Source: Sphingobium phenoxybenzoativorans (GTDB taxonomy: Bacteria > Pseudomonadota > Alphaproteobacteria > Sphingomonadales > Sphingomonadaceae). Taken from it: a DNA stretch of 32,076 bases. The translations under genes and the position numbers were made by a program. The DNA lies in NCBI RefSeq assembly GCF_001757355.1, contig NZ_MINO01000045.1, forward strand, positions 1-32,076, read 5' to 3'. The notes under the pieces were generated by a model, which worked only from the letters and a program-made list of their open reading frames with translations, ran no database searches and was not told the origin of the DNA. Every line of letters begins with the position of its first letter. The first letter of the stretch is position 1. Below, piece after piece: positions 23,362-30,723 of the stretch.

Positions 23362-24282
23362 TTACAGCGCGTTTATCGGCAGCTTGAGGTAGCGCATGCC
23401 ATTGTCTTCCGGCTCGGGCAGGTGGCCGCCGCGCATGTTGACCTGGATGGACGGCAGGATGAGGCGCGGCATCCCGAGCGTCGCATCGCGCGCCTCGCGC
23501 ATGGCGACGAACTGGTCCTCGCTCACCCCGTCGCGAACATGGACATTATGCTCTCGCTCCTCGCCGACCGACGTTTCCCAGGCATAGGTATCGCGCCCGG
23601 GGGCCTTGTAGTCGTGGCAAAGATGAAGGCCGGTCTGATCGGGGAGCGACAGCAGGCGGCGGATCGACCGATAAAGCGTGCGCGCATCGCCGCCCGGGAA
23701 GTCAGCGCGGGCCGTGCCGTAGTCGGGCATGAACAGCGTGTCGCCGATGAACGCCGCATCGCCGATCACATAGGTCATGTCGGCGGGCGTATGGCCCGGC
23801 ACATGCAGCGCGATCGCCTCGATCGAGCCGACCCTGAAACGGTCGCCGTCATCGAACAGCCGGTCGAACTGCGAGCCGTCGCGAGCAAAGCGCGTTCCCT
23901 CGTTGAAGATCTTGCCGAAGACCTCCTGCACGGTGAGAATATGGCGACCGATCGCCAGCGTGCCGCCCAGCTTCTCCTGAAGATAGGGCGCGGCCGACAG
24001 ATGGTCGGCATGGGCGTGCGTCTCCAGCAGCCATTCGACCTCGAGCCCTTCGCTCCGGATATAGTCGATCACCTTGTCGGCCGACGCGAAGGAGGTGCGC
24101 CCCGAAGCCGGATCGAAATCGAGCACGCTATCGATGATCGCGGCCTTGGCCGTGGCGGGATCTGAGATGACGTGGGTCACGGTAAACGTGTCCTCGTCGA
24201 AGAAGCTGCGGATGACCGCGGGCCGCGCATTACTCGCGGCCTCGACGATGCGGGTGGCTTCACGGATTTGCGGGTCGGCCAT
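23362..24282 (-). CDS. Persulfide dioxygenase-like MBL-fold hydrolase (ETHE1/Blh type)
   Basis: A 306-residue cytoplasmic metallo-beta-lactamase-fold protein. The metal motif is 'ETHAHADHLSAAPYL' (H89, H91, D93, H94), followed by 'HVPGHTPADM', 'IGDTLFMPDYG' and the C-terminal 'HDYKAPGRDT', the pattern of ETHE1-type persulfide dioxygenases and Blh proteins. These oxidise glutathione persulfide to sulfite with mononuclear iron. There is no rhodanese domain. The ATG at 24282 has AGGACAAGG before it; an upstream in-frame start adds 33 residues of low-complexity sequence. It sits between a peroxiredoxin gene (71 bp upstream) and the TauE exporter (4 bp downstream), which supports a persulfide-to-sulfite pathway. 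Other MBL activities cannot be fully excluded. Confidence 0.85.
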   Translation of the reverse strand: MADPQIREATRIVEAASNARPAVIRSFFDEDTFTVTHVISDPATAKAAIIDSVLDFDPASGRTSFASADKVIDYIRSEGLEVEWLLETHAHADHLSAAPYLQEKLGGTLAIGRHILTVQEVFGKIFNEGTRFARDGSQFDRLFDDGDRFRVGSIEAIALHVPGHTPADMTYVIGDAAFIGDTLFMPDYGTARADFPGGDARTLYRSIRRLLSLPDQTGLHLCHDYKAPGRDTYAWETSVGEEREHNVHVRDGVSEDQFVAMREARDATLGMPRLILPSIQVNMRGGHLPEPEDNGMRYLKLPINAL

Positions 24283-24314
24283 GGGCCTTGTCCTTTCCTG
24301 TCTGGCCCGGCGTA

Positions 24315-24343
24315 CCGGCTTCGCACTTGGGACGCGAAGCCGG
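24315..24343 (-). terminator. Inverted repeat after peroxiredoxin gene (terminator or attenuator-like)
   Basis: CCGGCTTCGC (24315-24324) pairs with GCGAAGCCGG (24334-24343), a ten-base perfect stem with a nine-base loop. It begins ten bases after the peroxiredoxin stop and lies before the persulfide dioxygenase gene. There is no U-tract, so it may cut expression partly or protect the upstream message, giving more peroxiredoxin than downstream product. Confidence 0.45.
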
Positions 24344-24353
24344 CCCAGCTGCC

Positions 24354-24998
24354 TCAGAGGGTCTTCTTGCTGAAATACCAATCGGTGTAGTCGTAACCTT
24401 CGTCCTTGCGGGCCCTGGCGGCTTCAGCCGTCGCGGGCGGCAGCACGATCACCGGCTCGCCGGGCTGCCAGTTTTCAGGCGTCGCCACCTTGTTGGCGTC
24501 GGACGTCTGGAGCGCGGTGAGCAGGCGGACGAATTCATCGACCGAGCGGCCGTTCGACATCGGATAATAGACCATCGCGCGGACAATGCCTTCGGGGTCG
24601 ATGATGAAGGTGGCGCGAACGGCCGAGGTGTCCGAGGCACCGGGATGGATCATGCCGAAGGCCTTGGCGACGTTCATCGACAGATCGTCGATAATCGGGA
24701 ACGGGATCTCGACGCCGAACTTCTCCTCGATGCTGCGCATCCAGGCGATGTGCGAATGCACCGAGTCGATGGAGAGGCCCAGCAGTTCGCAGTTGAGCGC
24801 CTTGAAGCGGTCGGCGGCCTTGGCGAAGCCCATGAATTCGGTCGTGCAGACCGGCGTGAAGTCGGCGGGGTGGGAAAAGAGAACGAGCCACTTGCCCTTG
24901 TAATCGTCGAGCGAGCGTTCGCCGTGGGTCGTCTTGGCCTTGAAGGCAGGCGCGGGTTCGTTGATCCGCGGCATGGAGGGAGTGACCTGGTCTGTCAT
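24354..24998 (-). CDS. Peroxiredoxin, Prx6/1-Cys type
   Basis: A 214-residue thiol peroxidase that reduces hydrogen peroxide, alkyl hydroperoxides or peroxynitrite. The peroxidatic cysteine is C51 in 'HPADFTPVCTTEF', with the family arginine in 'SAVRATFIID'. The long C-terminal part ('VIVLPPATAEAARARKDEGY', then 'YTDWYFSKKTL') is characteristic of Prx6-type enzymes. A second cysteine, C70, is not at a standard resolving position. AGGAGA lies ten bases before the ATG at 24998; an in-frame codon 45 bases upstream is less likely. The gene follows trxC by 209 bp and has its own AT-rich upstream region with a dyad at 25050-25073. A paralogue is encoded divergently at 25758. Confidence 0.92.
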   Translation of the reverse strand: MTDQVTPSMPRINEPAPAFKAKTTHGERSLDDYKGKWLVLFSHPADFTPVCTTEFMGFAKAADRFKALNCELLGLSIDSVHSHIAWMRSIEEKFGVEIPFPIIDDLSMNVAKAFGMIHPGASDTSAVRATFIIDPEGIVRAMVYYPMSNGRSVDEFVRLLTALQTSDANKVATPENWQPGEPVIVLPPATAEAARARKDEGYDYTDWYFSKKTL

Positions 24999-25049
24999 TT
25001 TATCGTCTCCTGTGACTGAGTGAGTGACAGATATTGAATACACATTTCT

Positions 25050-25073
25050 ATTAATCGTGATAACACGATAAAT
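25050..25073. promoter_or_regulatory. Dyad-symmetric operator candidate upstream of peroxiredoxin gene
   Basis: ATCGTG (25054-25059) and CACGAT (25064-25069) form a perfect dyad around ATAA, with further symmetric bases on both sides (ATT...AAT) and a single mismatched pair. It lies in an unusually AT-rich gap, 52 bases upstream of the peroxiredoxin ATG. This is the size of a dimeric repressor or activator site. Candidates are the ArsR-family regulator at 26423 or a LysR/OxyR-type factor from elsewhere; the sequence does not decide. Confidence 0.5.
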
Positions 25074-25207
25074 CTAATTCCTTTGATCGGATTTTTCAAT
25101 CACTTCTGCAATCGGCCGAATTAGGCCGGATTCGCAGCGCACGGGACCAGAGGCGCGAACACGTCAAAGCATCGTTTATGCTAAGTATGGGGTCATCACA
25201 CCCCGAA

Positions 25208-25651
25208 TCAGGCGGTGACGAGCGCCTGCCTTGTCCAGGCGACGAGTCGCGCACGGTCCATCGCCCCGGCCTGTCGGGCGACCTCGCGGCCACCCCTGAA
25301 CAGGATCAGCGTCGGAATCGACTGAATGCGGTAGCGCCCGGCAATACCCTGCTCAGCTTCGGTATCGACCTTCAGGAGCCGGACATGCGGCTCCAGCTCC
25401 GCAGCGGCCGCCTTGAACGCCGGCGCCATGGCGCGGCAAGGTCCGCACCAGCTCGCCCAGAAATCGACGAGAACCGGCAGGCTTCCGCGACCTACATGCC
25501 GATCGAATGCCGCCTGGTCGACATCGACCGGCTGTCCCTGGAAAAGCGGCATTCCGCATTTCCCGCAAATTGGCGCCGCGCCGATCTTCGCTGCAGGAAC
25601 GCGGTTGATGCTCGCGCAAACCGGGCAGGCTACCAGCGGGACATCGGACAT
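25208..25651 (-). CDS. trxC: Thioredoxin 2 (TrxC) with N-terminal zinc ribbon
   Basis: A 147-residue cytoplasmic disulfide reductase. The N-terminus has two CxxC pairs (C9/C12 and C29/C32) forming the zinc ribbon that distinguishes thioredoxin 2 from thioredoxin 1. The thioredoxin fold follows with 'VDFWASWCGPCRAMAP' (active-site C69 and C72) and the cis-proline strand 'IQSIPTLILFRGG'. CAGGAGAGAAG precedes the ATG. It is on the same strand as, and 209 bp upstream of, the Prx6-type peroxiredoxin, and divergent from the second one, and could serve as reductant for peroxiredoxins or protein persulfides. Thioredoxin 2 genes are often oxidative-stress induced. Confidence 0.93.
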   Translation of the reverse strand: MSDVPLVACPVCASINRVPAAKIGAAPICGKCGMPLFQGQPVDVDQAAFDRHVGRGSLPVLVDFWASWCGPCRAMAPAFKAAAAELEPHVRLLKVDTEAEQGIAGRYRIQSIPTLILFRGGREVARQAGAMDRARLVAWTRQALVTA

Positions 25652-25700
25652 GCGCTTCTCTCCTGTGGAACGCCAATACCGCTTAATCGTTTACCCGCAT

Positions 25701-25729
25701 GATGTAACCGTGTAAGGGAGAGGGTTCAA
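25701..25729 (-). promoter_or_regulatory. Candidate trxC promoter
   Basis: On the minus strand TTGAAC (25729-25724) and TACATC (25706-25701) are separated by 17 bases, a good match to a -35 and a weaker match to a -10 element. They lie about 50 bases before the trxC ATG, in the 106-bp gap between trxC and the divergent peroxiredoxin gene, so any regulator bound here could act on both directions. Confidence 0.35.
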
Positions 25730-25757
25730 GACTTGCCTCTCTGCAGGAGTGAGAAAG

Positions 25758-26423
25758 TTGAACTCGAACGCAGACGACAATGCCGTGTGCTCCCCTATCC
25801 AGATCGGCGATCCCGCGCCTGATTTCCGCGCCCGCACGACGATGGGCGACATGACCCTGTCCGGCCATCGCGGCCGCTGGGTACTGCTGTTCTCTCATCC
25901 CGCCGATTTTACGCCGGTTTGCACCAGTGAATTCGTCGCCCTCTCGCGCGCCAGCGATCGGTTCAAGGCGCTCGGCTGCGACCTGGTCGCGGTGTCGGTC
26001 GACAGCCTCTATTCCCATCTCGGATGGATCAGGGCGATCCGCGAGCATTTCGGCGTGACCATCGCTTTCCCGATCGTCGAAGATCCCTCGATGGTGATCG
26101 GCCGCGCCTATGGAATGCTCGCGGACAACGCCCCCGACGCGGCCACGCTGCGCTCGACCTTCTTCATCGACCCCGAAGGCATTGTCCGCGCCAAGCTCTG
26201 CTATCCAGCCACCATCGGGCGATCGGTGGAGGAGCTGCTTCGAGTCCTGACCGCGCTGCAACGGGTCGACAACGACAACGTAGTGACCCCCGAAGGCTGG
26301 CATCCCGGCGATGACGTGCTTCTTCCGCCCTATCAGGACCAGCACGGTGCGCTCGATGCGGCGGGCGATGGCTGCTGGTTCCACCGCACGCAGCCCGACA
26401 AGCATGGGAAAACAGGCAAGTGA
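25758..26423 (+). CDS. Second peroxiredoxin, Prx6/1-Cys type, with extra C-terminal cysteine
   Basis: A 221-residue paralogue of the peroxiredoxin at 24354. The peroxidatic cysteine is C55 in 'HPADFTPVCTSEF', and the arginine of the active site is in 'ATLRSTFFID'. Compared with its paralogue it has a different tail, ending 'DAAGDGCWFHRTQPDKHGKT', with a cysteine that could act as resolving residue, and a further cysteine at position 11. The TTG at 25758 is preferred because GGAG lies eight bases upstream; a GTG at 25749 overlaps that site. The stop overlaps the start of the ArsR-family gene (TGATG), so enzyme and regulator are translationally coupled. Confidence 0.9.
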   Translation: MNSNADDNAVCSPIQIGDPAPDFRARTTMGDMTLSGHRGRWVLLFSHPADFTPVCTSEFVALSRASDRFKALGCDLVAVSVDSLYSHLGWIRAIREHFGVTIAFPIVEDPSMVIGRAYGMLADNAPDAATLRSTFFIDPEGIVRAKLCYPATIGRSVEELLRVLTALQRVDNDNVVTPEGWHPGDDVLLPPYQDQHGALDAAGDGCWFHRTQPDKHGKTGK

Positions 26424-26794
26424 TGACTTTCACCGATACGCAGCTTGAAGAGGCTGCCAGCGTCCTCAAGGCGATCGCCCATGACGTCCGCCTGAAGCTC
26501 CTGCGGACGCTCCTCGAACATGGCGAGAAGTCTGTAGGCGAACTCGAAGCCCTCACCGGCATCGGTCAACCGGGCCTGTCCCAACAACTCGCAATTTTGC
26601 GCAAGGCGGAACTGGTTCAGACGCGCCGCGATGCGAAACTCGTTTTCTATAGCATCGTATCGGCCAATATGGAGGGAACAGCGGAATTGCTATGCGCTCT
26701 AGCGGGAACTCCGATAAATAGAGGAGACACTGCCGCGAAAACAAAGCGACCTTTTCCCCAGGGATCGGTCGCTACCTTCGCCAAGATTTTGTGA
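26423..26794 (+). CDS. ArsR-family regulator (BigR/SqrR-like) lacking one sensing cysteine
   Basis: A 123-residue winged-helix repressor of the ArsR/SmtB family. It has 'VLKAIAHDVRLKLLRTLLEH', 'KSVGELEALTGIGQPGLSQQ' (recognition helix) and 'LVQTRRDAKLVFYSI' (wing). The segment 'SVGELE...IGQPxLSQQL' is the signature of BigR/SqrR persulfide sensors. In those proteins a cysteine precedes the 'xTLxEGE' turn and a second lies in the last helix, and they form a tetrasulfide bridge. Here the first position is arginine (R28) and only the last-helix cysteine (C91, 'LLCALAG') remains. The C-terminus is about 25 residues longer than usual and has no added cysteine. It is coupled to the peroxiredoxin gene upstream and may control this divergent sulfur/peroxide locus. 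Confidence 0.88.
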   Translation: MTFTDTQLEEAASVLKAIAHDVRLKLLRTLLEHGEKSVGELEALTGIGQPGLSQQLAILRKAELVQTRRDAKLVFYSIVSANMEGTAELLCALAGTPINRGDTAAKTKRPFPQGSVATFAKIL

Positions 26795-26999
26795 CGATAT
26801 TGTCCTGGACGATGTCTACGAAGAAAGTTCTGAACATCATCGCTGCAACGTTAGAGAGCATTTCGAGGCTTGTGGAATACCATAACTGCAAGCATTCGCC
26901 GTAAGCGCCTCGCCTGATCCGCTCCAGCGTCCGGCTCATGGGAGCAATTTCGCGGTCAAGAAGCGAGGTCTGGCCTTCGAGGGCGGCATCGTCCTCCAT
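26772..26999 (-). pseudogene. Decayed DksA/TraR-family gene
   Basis: The minus-strand reading 'LEGQTSLLDREIAPMSRTLE' followed by 'RIRRGAYGEC' matches the part of DksA/TraR proteins just before the C4 zinc finger ('ALxRIxxGTYGxC'). After that cysteine the frame runs into unrelated 'LQLWYSTSLEML'. One frame over, the next codons read 'YGIPQASKC', resembling the 'CGxPI' continuation, so a frameshift and loss of the second cysteine are likely. Upstream another frame ('VRELVELKQGK') would continue into this one across an A-run, suggesting a second shift. It overlaps the end of the ArsR gene. The gap up to 27215 holds nothing else recognisable. Confidence 0.5.
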
Positions 27000-27215
27000 T
27001 TTCCCTGCTTGAGCTCAACCAGTTCGCGGACGTCGCCCACGTCCTTGCAAGAACTCCATGGAATCAATCTCAGTGCCACTATCGATCCGGGCTTCACCGA
27101 TCAAATTCGGAACCATACGTAAGGACAGACGAAGATCGGCGAGTTTACAGATGATTGGCCTGCGACCCGCGCATAACCAGCCTATTGGACCGCCGGCGAG
27201 AGAATGAGAGGACCG

Positions 27216-28817
27216 ATGAGTAGCGTACCCACCATAACCTTCCACGGCGCTGCCGGCACAGTCACTGGTTCCTGCATGGAACTACGCCATGGCGGAAAGA
27301 CGATCCTCATAGATTGCGGCTTGTTCCAGGGATCCCGGACGCTGGAAACACTCAATCGCGACCCCTTCGAGTTCGACGTGCGCAAGATCGACGCCGTTGT
27401 CCTGACGCACGCGCATATCGACCATAGCGGCCTGCTGCCCAGGCTCACGGCGGAAGGGTATCGCGGGCCGATCTTCGCGACACCGCAAACCCGCGACCTT
27501 CTGTATTACATGCTGCCCGACGCCGGACGAATTCAGGAGGGCGATGCGGAGCGCCGCAATCGACGGCAGGATCGCCGGGACGAGGAGCCGATCGAACCGA
27601 TCTATACCGAAGCGGATTCCAAAGCGGCCTATGAACAGGTCGAGACAGTAGCGCTGCACGACTGGTTCGCACCTGCCGCCGGTTTTCGGGCCCGCTTGTG
27701 GAATGCGGGCCATATCCTGGGTTCCACATCCGTGGAGATCGAGGTCGGTGGCGTGCACTTGCTCTTCTCCGGCGACCTGGGTCCAGACCACAAGGCCTTT
27801 CATGCCGATCCCGAGGGTCCGGCAGGACTCGATCATGTGTTCTGCGAGAGCACCTATGGCGACCGCGTCCGCGAGGACGTGACGATCGAGCAGCGCCGGA
27901 CTTTGCTGGAAGCCGAGATCAATGCAGCGCTTACGCGCGGCGGCAACCTCGTCATTCCCGTTTTCGCGCTCGAACGCACCCAGGAATTGCTCCTCGATAT
28001 CGCGACCCTGATCAACACCGGACGCCTGGCGCATCCACAGGTGTTCATCGATTCGCCACTTGCGACCCGCGCGACAGAGGTGTTCGCCAAACATGCCGGG
28101 GAACTCGAAGACATGGGCTCGGGTGAAATCTTCCGTCACCCCTCGTTCCACTACACTGCCAGCACGATGGAATCGATGCGGCTCAACGACATGTCCGGAG
28201 CCATCATCATGGCGGCATCCGGCATGTGCGAAGCGGGACGCATCCGTCACCATCTGCGGTACAATCTCGGCCGCCGTGAATCGACGATCCTGTTCGTCGG
28301 TTTCCAGGCCGCAGGCACCCTTGGCCGGACAATCCTCGATGGCGCGAACCGCGTGCGCATCTGGGGGCAGGACGTCGCGGTGCGCGCGCAGATCCGGCGG
28401 ATCGACACTTATTCGGCGCATGCCGACCAGAAGGATCTGCAGCGCTGGATAAGGGCGCGGAAGCCGATCGATGGCAGCCTGTTCCTGGGACACGGCGAAG
28501 AGGGCTCGATCGAGACGTTCCGCCGCCTGATGCAGGCGGACGATGCTGCGGCATCGATTGTCACGCCGAAGATCGGGGAAACCTATTCACTGCCGTCACG
28601 CGCCTCGTCCAAGCGCCTGAAGACCGGAAAGCTGGAACTACAGGAGGCTGTCGGCCGCGATTGGCAGAATGACTATGCGGATTTTTCGACCCATCTGAAA
28701 AAAGAACTGCAGAATATCGAGAGCGCGTCGGCCCGGCGCGAGGCACTCGCCCGCATGGCCGAGATTCTGCATTCCTATCAGGCCTATCGCGAGCATCGTA
28801 AGAGCCGATCGAGCTGA
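27216..28817 (+). CDS. MBL-fold beta-CASP metallo-hydrolase (RNA-processing type)
   Basis: A 533-residue cytoplasmic enzyme combining a metallo-beta-lactamase fold, an inserted beta-CASP domain and an RMMBL C-terminal motif, as in CPSF-type nucleases. Visible elements are the N-terminal 'GAAGTVTGSC', the zinc motif 'LTHAHIDHSG' (H65, H67, D69, H70), 'WNAGHILGS', 'FSGDLG', the beta-CASP strand 'GGNLVIPVFALERTQELL', 'MAASGMCEAGRIRHHL', and the closing histidines in 'TYSAHADQKDL' and 'LGHGE'. An extra helical tail of about 70 residues follows. Start 27216 is preferred over 27204 because AGAGG lies just before it. Bacterial members are annotated as RNA-specific exonucleases, but function in this subgroup is unproven. 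It appears monocistronic. Confidence 0.9.
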   Translation: MSSVPTITFHGAAGTVTGSCMELRHGGKTILIDCGLFQGSRTLETLNRDPFEFDVRKIDAVVLTHAHIDHSGLLPRLTAEGYRGPIFATPQTRDLLYYMLPDAGRIQEGDAERRNRRQDRRDEEPIEPIYTEADSKAAYEQVETVALHDWFAPAAGFRARLWNAGHILGSTSVEIEVGGVHLLFSGDLGPDHKAFHADPEGPAGLDHVFCESTYGDRVREDVTIEQRRTLLEAEINAALTRGGNLVIPVFALERTQELLLDIATLINTGRLAHPQVFIDSPLATRATEVFAKHAGELEDMGSGEIFRHPSFHYTASTMESMRLNDMSGAIIMAASGMCEAGRIRHHLRYNLGRRESTILFVGFQAAGTLGRTILDGANRVRIWGQDVAVRAQIRRIDTYSAHADQKDLQRWIRARKPIDGSLFLGHGEEGSIETFRRLMQADDAAASIVTPKIGETYSLPSRASSKRLKTGKLELQEAVGRDWQNDYADFSTHLKKELQNIESASARREALARMAEILHSYQAYREHRKSRSS

Positions 28818-28908
28818 TCGGCGAAAACAAAGTGACCAGCCCCAGACATAAACGGGTGCCGGCATGCGCGAATTCGCTATATATCATAGTTTCATCAAAG
28901 GAGTAATT

Positions 28909-29151
28909 ATGTCGAATACCCCCCACACCCTGAGCGAGGAATTCCCCGGTCAGATGGACAAGATTCACGCCTTGAAGGTTTCGGACTCTCGCTTCGCGCA
29001 GCTTCTTCTCGATTATGATGTCGTGAACGACGAAATCCACGTGGCTGAAACCAATATCGAACCGACCTCGCAAGATCACGAGACCGAACTTCGCAAGCGC
29101 CGCCTCGCGATCAAGGATCAGATCGCCGAAGCCCTGTCGCAGGCCGCCTGA
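28909..29151 (+). CDS. YdcH/DUF465 small protein
   Basis: An 80-residue soluble, mostly helical protein: 'EFPGQMDKIHALKVSDSRFA' is the DUF465 hallmark, followed by a helix-turn-helix coiled-coil ending 'LRKRRLAIKDQIAEAL'. It is of family length. AAAGGAG six bases before the ATG at 28909 fixes the start; an open frame reaching back to 28864 has no such site. Family members are abundant small proteins of unknown function. It follows the MBL-fold gene by 91 bp, with AT-rich sequence between that could hold its own promoter. Confidence 0.88.
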   Translation: MSNTPHTLSEEFPGQMDKIHALKVSDSRFAQLLLDYDVVNDEIHVAETNIEPTSQDHETELRKRRLAIKDQIAEALSQAA

Positions 29152-29158
29152 TCTGCCC

Positions 29159-29187
29159 AAGGGCCGGATGCCGCGCGTTCGGCCCTT
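29159..29187 (+). terminator. Hairpin after DUF465 gene
   Basis: AAGGGCCG (29159-29166) pairs with CGGCCCTT (29180-29187) around a 13-base loop, starting eight bases after the stop codon. The loop can pair internally (GCCGCGCG region). A run of T is missing, so termination may need Rho; position and strength still suggest a 3' end for the small gene. Confidence 0.5.
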
Positions 29188-29313
29188 ACGACAATAGCCG
29201 GCCATGGCTCTGCGTCGCCACAAATTCACGGCCAGCAACGAAAGCGCGCATCCCCCCTCAGGAATGGACCTGAACCAGCTTCGAACCAGGCACGAGCTGC
29301 CCGCTCATCGCTC

Positions 29314-30561
29314 CTAGCGAAACACCATGAGCGCGGCGATACCGGCAGCAGATGCCAGAACTGATGCGAAGAGTGGGCCGGACGCCTTCCAGCCTTGCTT
29401 TGATGGCCCTGCCAGTACCAGCGTGAGTACAGCCTTCCACATCGTGTTGGCGAGCACGGGCACCGCAAGCACCAGTCCGGCCGTGTCGGGTTTCAACATA
29501 TCCTCAGGCAGCCCCGCGAGCGTGAGTACGGCTGCGTCCACATCCCACATGCCCGTAAGACCAAGCACAACGACAATGCCCTGATCGCCGAACCGCGCGA
29601 GCGCCCAACGTGCCGGGACAGCAATCAACGCAACCGCGCCCGCCAGCAGAAGCGCCGGCCCGAAATCCAGCGGATTGCCCAGCTTCACCTCGCTGGCGCC
29701 ATCACCATCCACCTTGGAGCGTAGCGCCAGAAGGGTTGTCAGACCGCCGACGACGAAAGCCGGAACCATTGCAAGCGCGAGCGATGTGCTGGCGTAGGGG
29801 ATGAGGGTAAAAGAGAGTATCTGGACGCGCGCGAACATCACGAGCGAGGCGAGCGCAATACCAGCAATCAAGGGGCCTTGCGGACCATCATTGGCGCGCA
29901 AACGCCGGGCATAGGCAACAGTGACCGCCGTGGACGATACCAATGCCCCGAACAAAGCGGTTATCATGACCCCCTTGTCCGCGCCGAGCCGACGACTGGC
30001 GACATAGCCGGCGAAGGAGAGTCCGAGCACGACGACGACGACCATCCAGATTTGCCGCGGGTTCCAGGCCTCAAAGGGGCCGTAGCTCGCATCCGGCAGC
30101 AGCGGCAGGATGACCAACGCGACGATCGCGAACGTGGCGATCGATTCGACCTCCTTGTGGCTCATCCCTTTGAGCATGGCGTGGGATTGCTGCCTGAGCG
30201 TCAGGATCAAGGTGGTTACCGCCGCGACGGCCAGCGTCTCGCTCACCAGGCCCTGCCCGGCCATATATCCCAAGGCGAAGGTGATAATGCCGACCAACGT
30301 ATTGGTGATGGACAGGCTGGCCGTGCGGGCTTGTTCGCTGCGATATCCAAGAACCAGGCTGGCAGTGACCGCCAGCCCGATTACCGCCGCAAGGCTTTCG
30401 GGCATATGGCTGGCAAGGCCGCCGGCAAGACCGAGCAGGCCAAAGGTGCGCAAACCGCTGACCCGGCTGCCATCCGCTGCCTCGCGCTGCCGCCAGCCTC
30501 GCTCGATACCGATCAGCACGCCTACCGCGAGCGCCGCAGCAAGCGAACGAAGCAGTTCCAT
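29314..30561 (-). CDS. MgtC/SapB-DUF4010 integral membrane protein
   Basis: A 415-residue inner-membrane protein with about twelve hydrophobic helices. The N-terminal third is an MgtC-like domain: 'LAVGVLIGIERGWRQREA', 'SGLRTFGLLGLAGGL', 'TASLVLGYRSEQ'. The rest is the DUF4010 region, with 'ALFGALVSSTAVTVAYARR' and 'GLTGMWDVDAAVLTLAGL'. Function is not settled; MgtC proteins relate to growth at low magnesium and to membrane potential. The start is uncertain: ATG 30561 is used, but a TTG at 30576 has GGAG seven bases upstream and may be the true one, and another TTG occurs at 30594. It is followed on its 3' side by the convergent DUF465 gene. Confidence 0.85.
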   Translation of the reverse strand: MELLRSLAAALAVGVLIGIERGWRQREAADGSRVSGLRTFGLLGLAGGLASHMPESLAAVIGLAVTASLVLGYRSEQARTASLSITNTLVGIITFALGYMAGQGLVSETLAVAAVTTLILTLRQQSHAMLKGMSHKEVESIATFAIVALVILPLLPDASYGPFEAWNPRQIWMVVVVVLGLSFAGYVASRRLGADKGVMITALFGALVSSTAVTVAYARRLRANDGPQGPLIAGIALASLVMFARVQILSFTLIPYASTSLALAMVPAFVVGGLTTLLALRSKVDGDGASEVKLGNPLDFGPALLLAGAVALIAVPARWALARFGDQGIVVVLGLTGMWDVDAAVLTLAGLPEDMLKPDTAGLVLAVPVLANTMWKAVLTLVLAGPSKQGWKASGPLFASVLASAAGIAALMVFR

Positions 30562-30723
30562 ATCAAGCGATATCAAATGATCACTCCACGGCAAGGTAAT
30601 CGATCGGGAACGGTAGTATGAACGCGGCAGATAGGCTCCTCCTTATGCGCGACGTGGATTGAATGGATTTGATTACGCGCGCCAAATCGATCCGCCCCCA
30701 GGCCAGCTACAGATATCCCTATA

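Noticed and set aside
27282..28493. 403-codon minus-strand open frame
   Set aside because: Antisense to the beta-CASP metallo-hydrolase, which shows all family motifs on the plus strand.
30561..30582. Direct repeat TTGATATCG/TTGATAT resembling an FNR/CRP-type half-site
   Set aside because: The second half is a direct, not inverted, repeat, so it does not fit TTGAT-N4-ATCAA; it also lies within the likely coding start.
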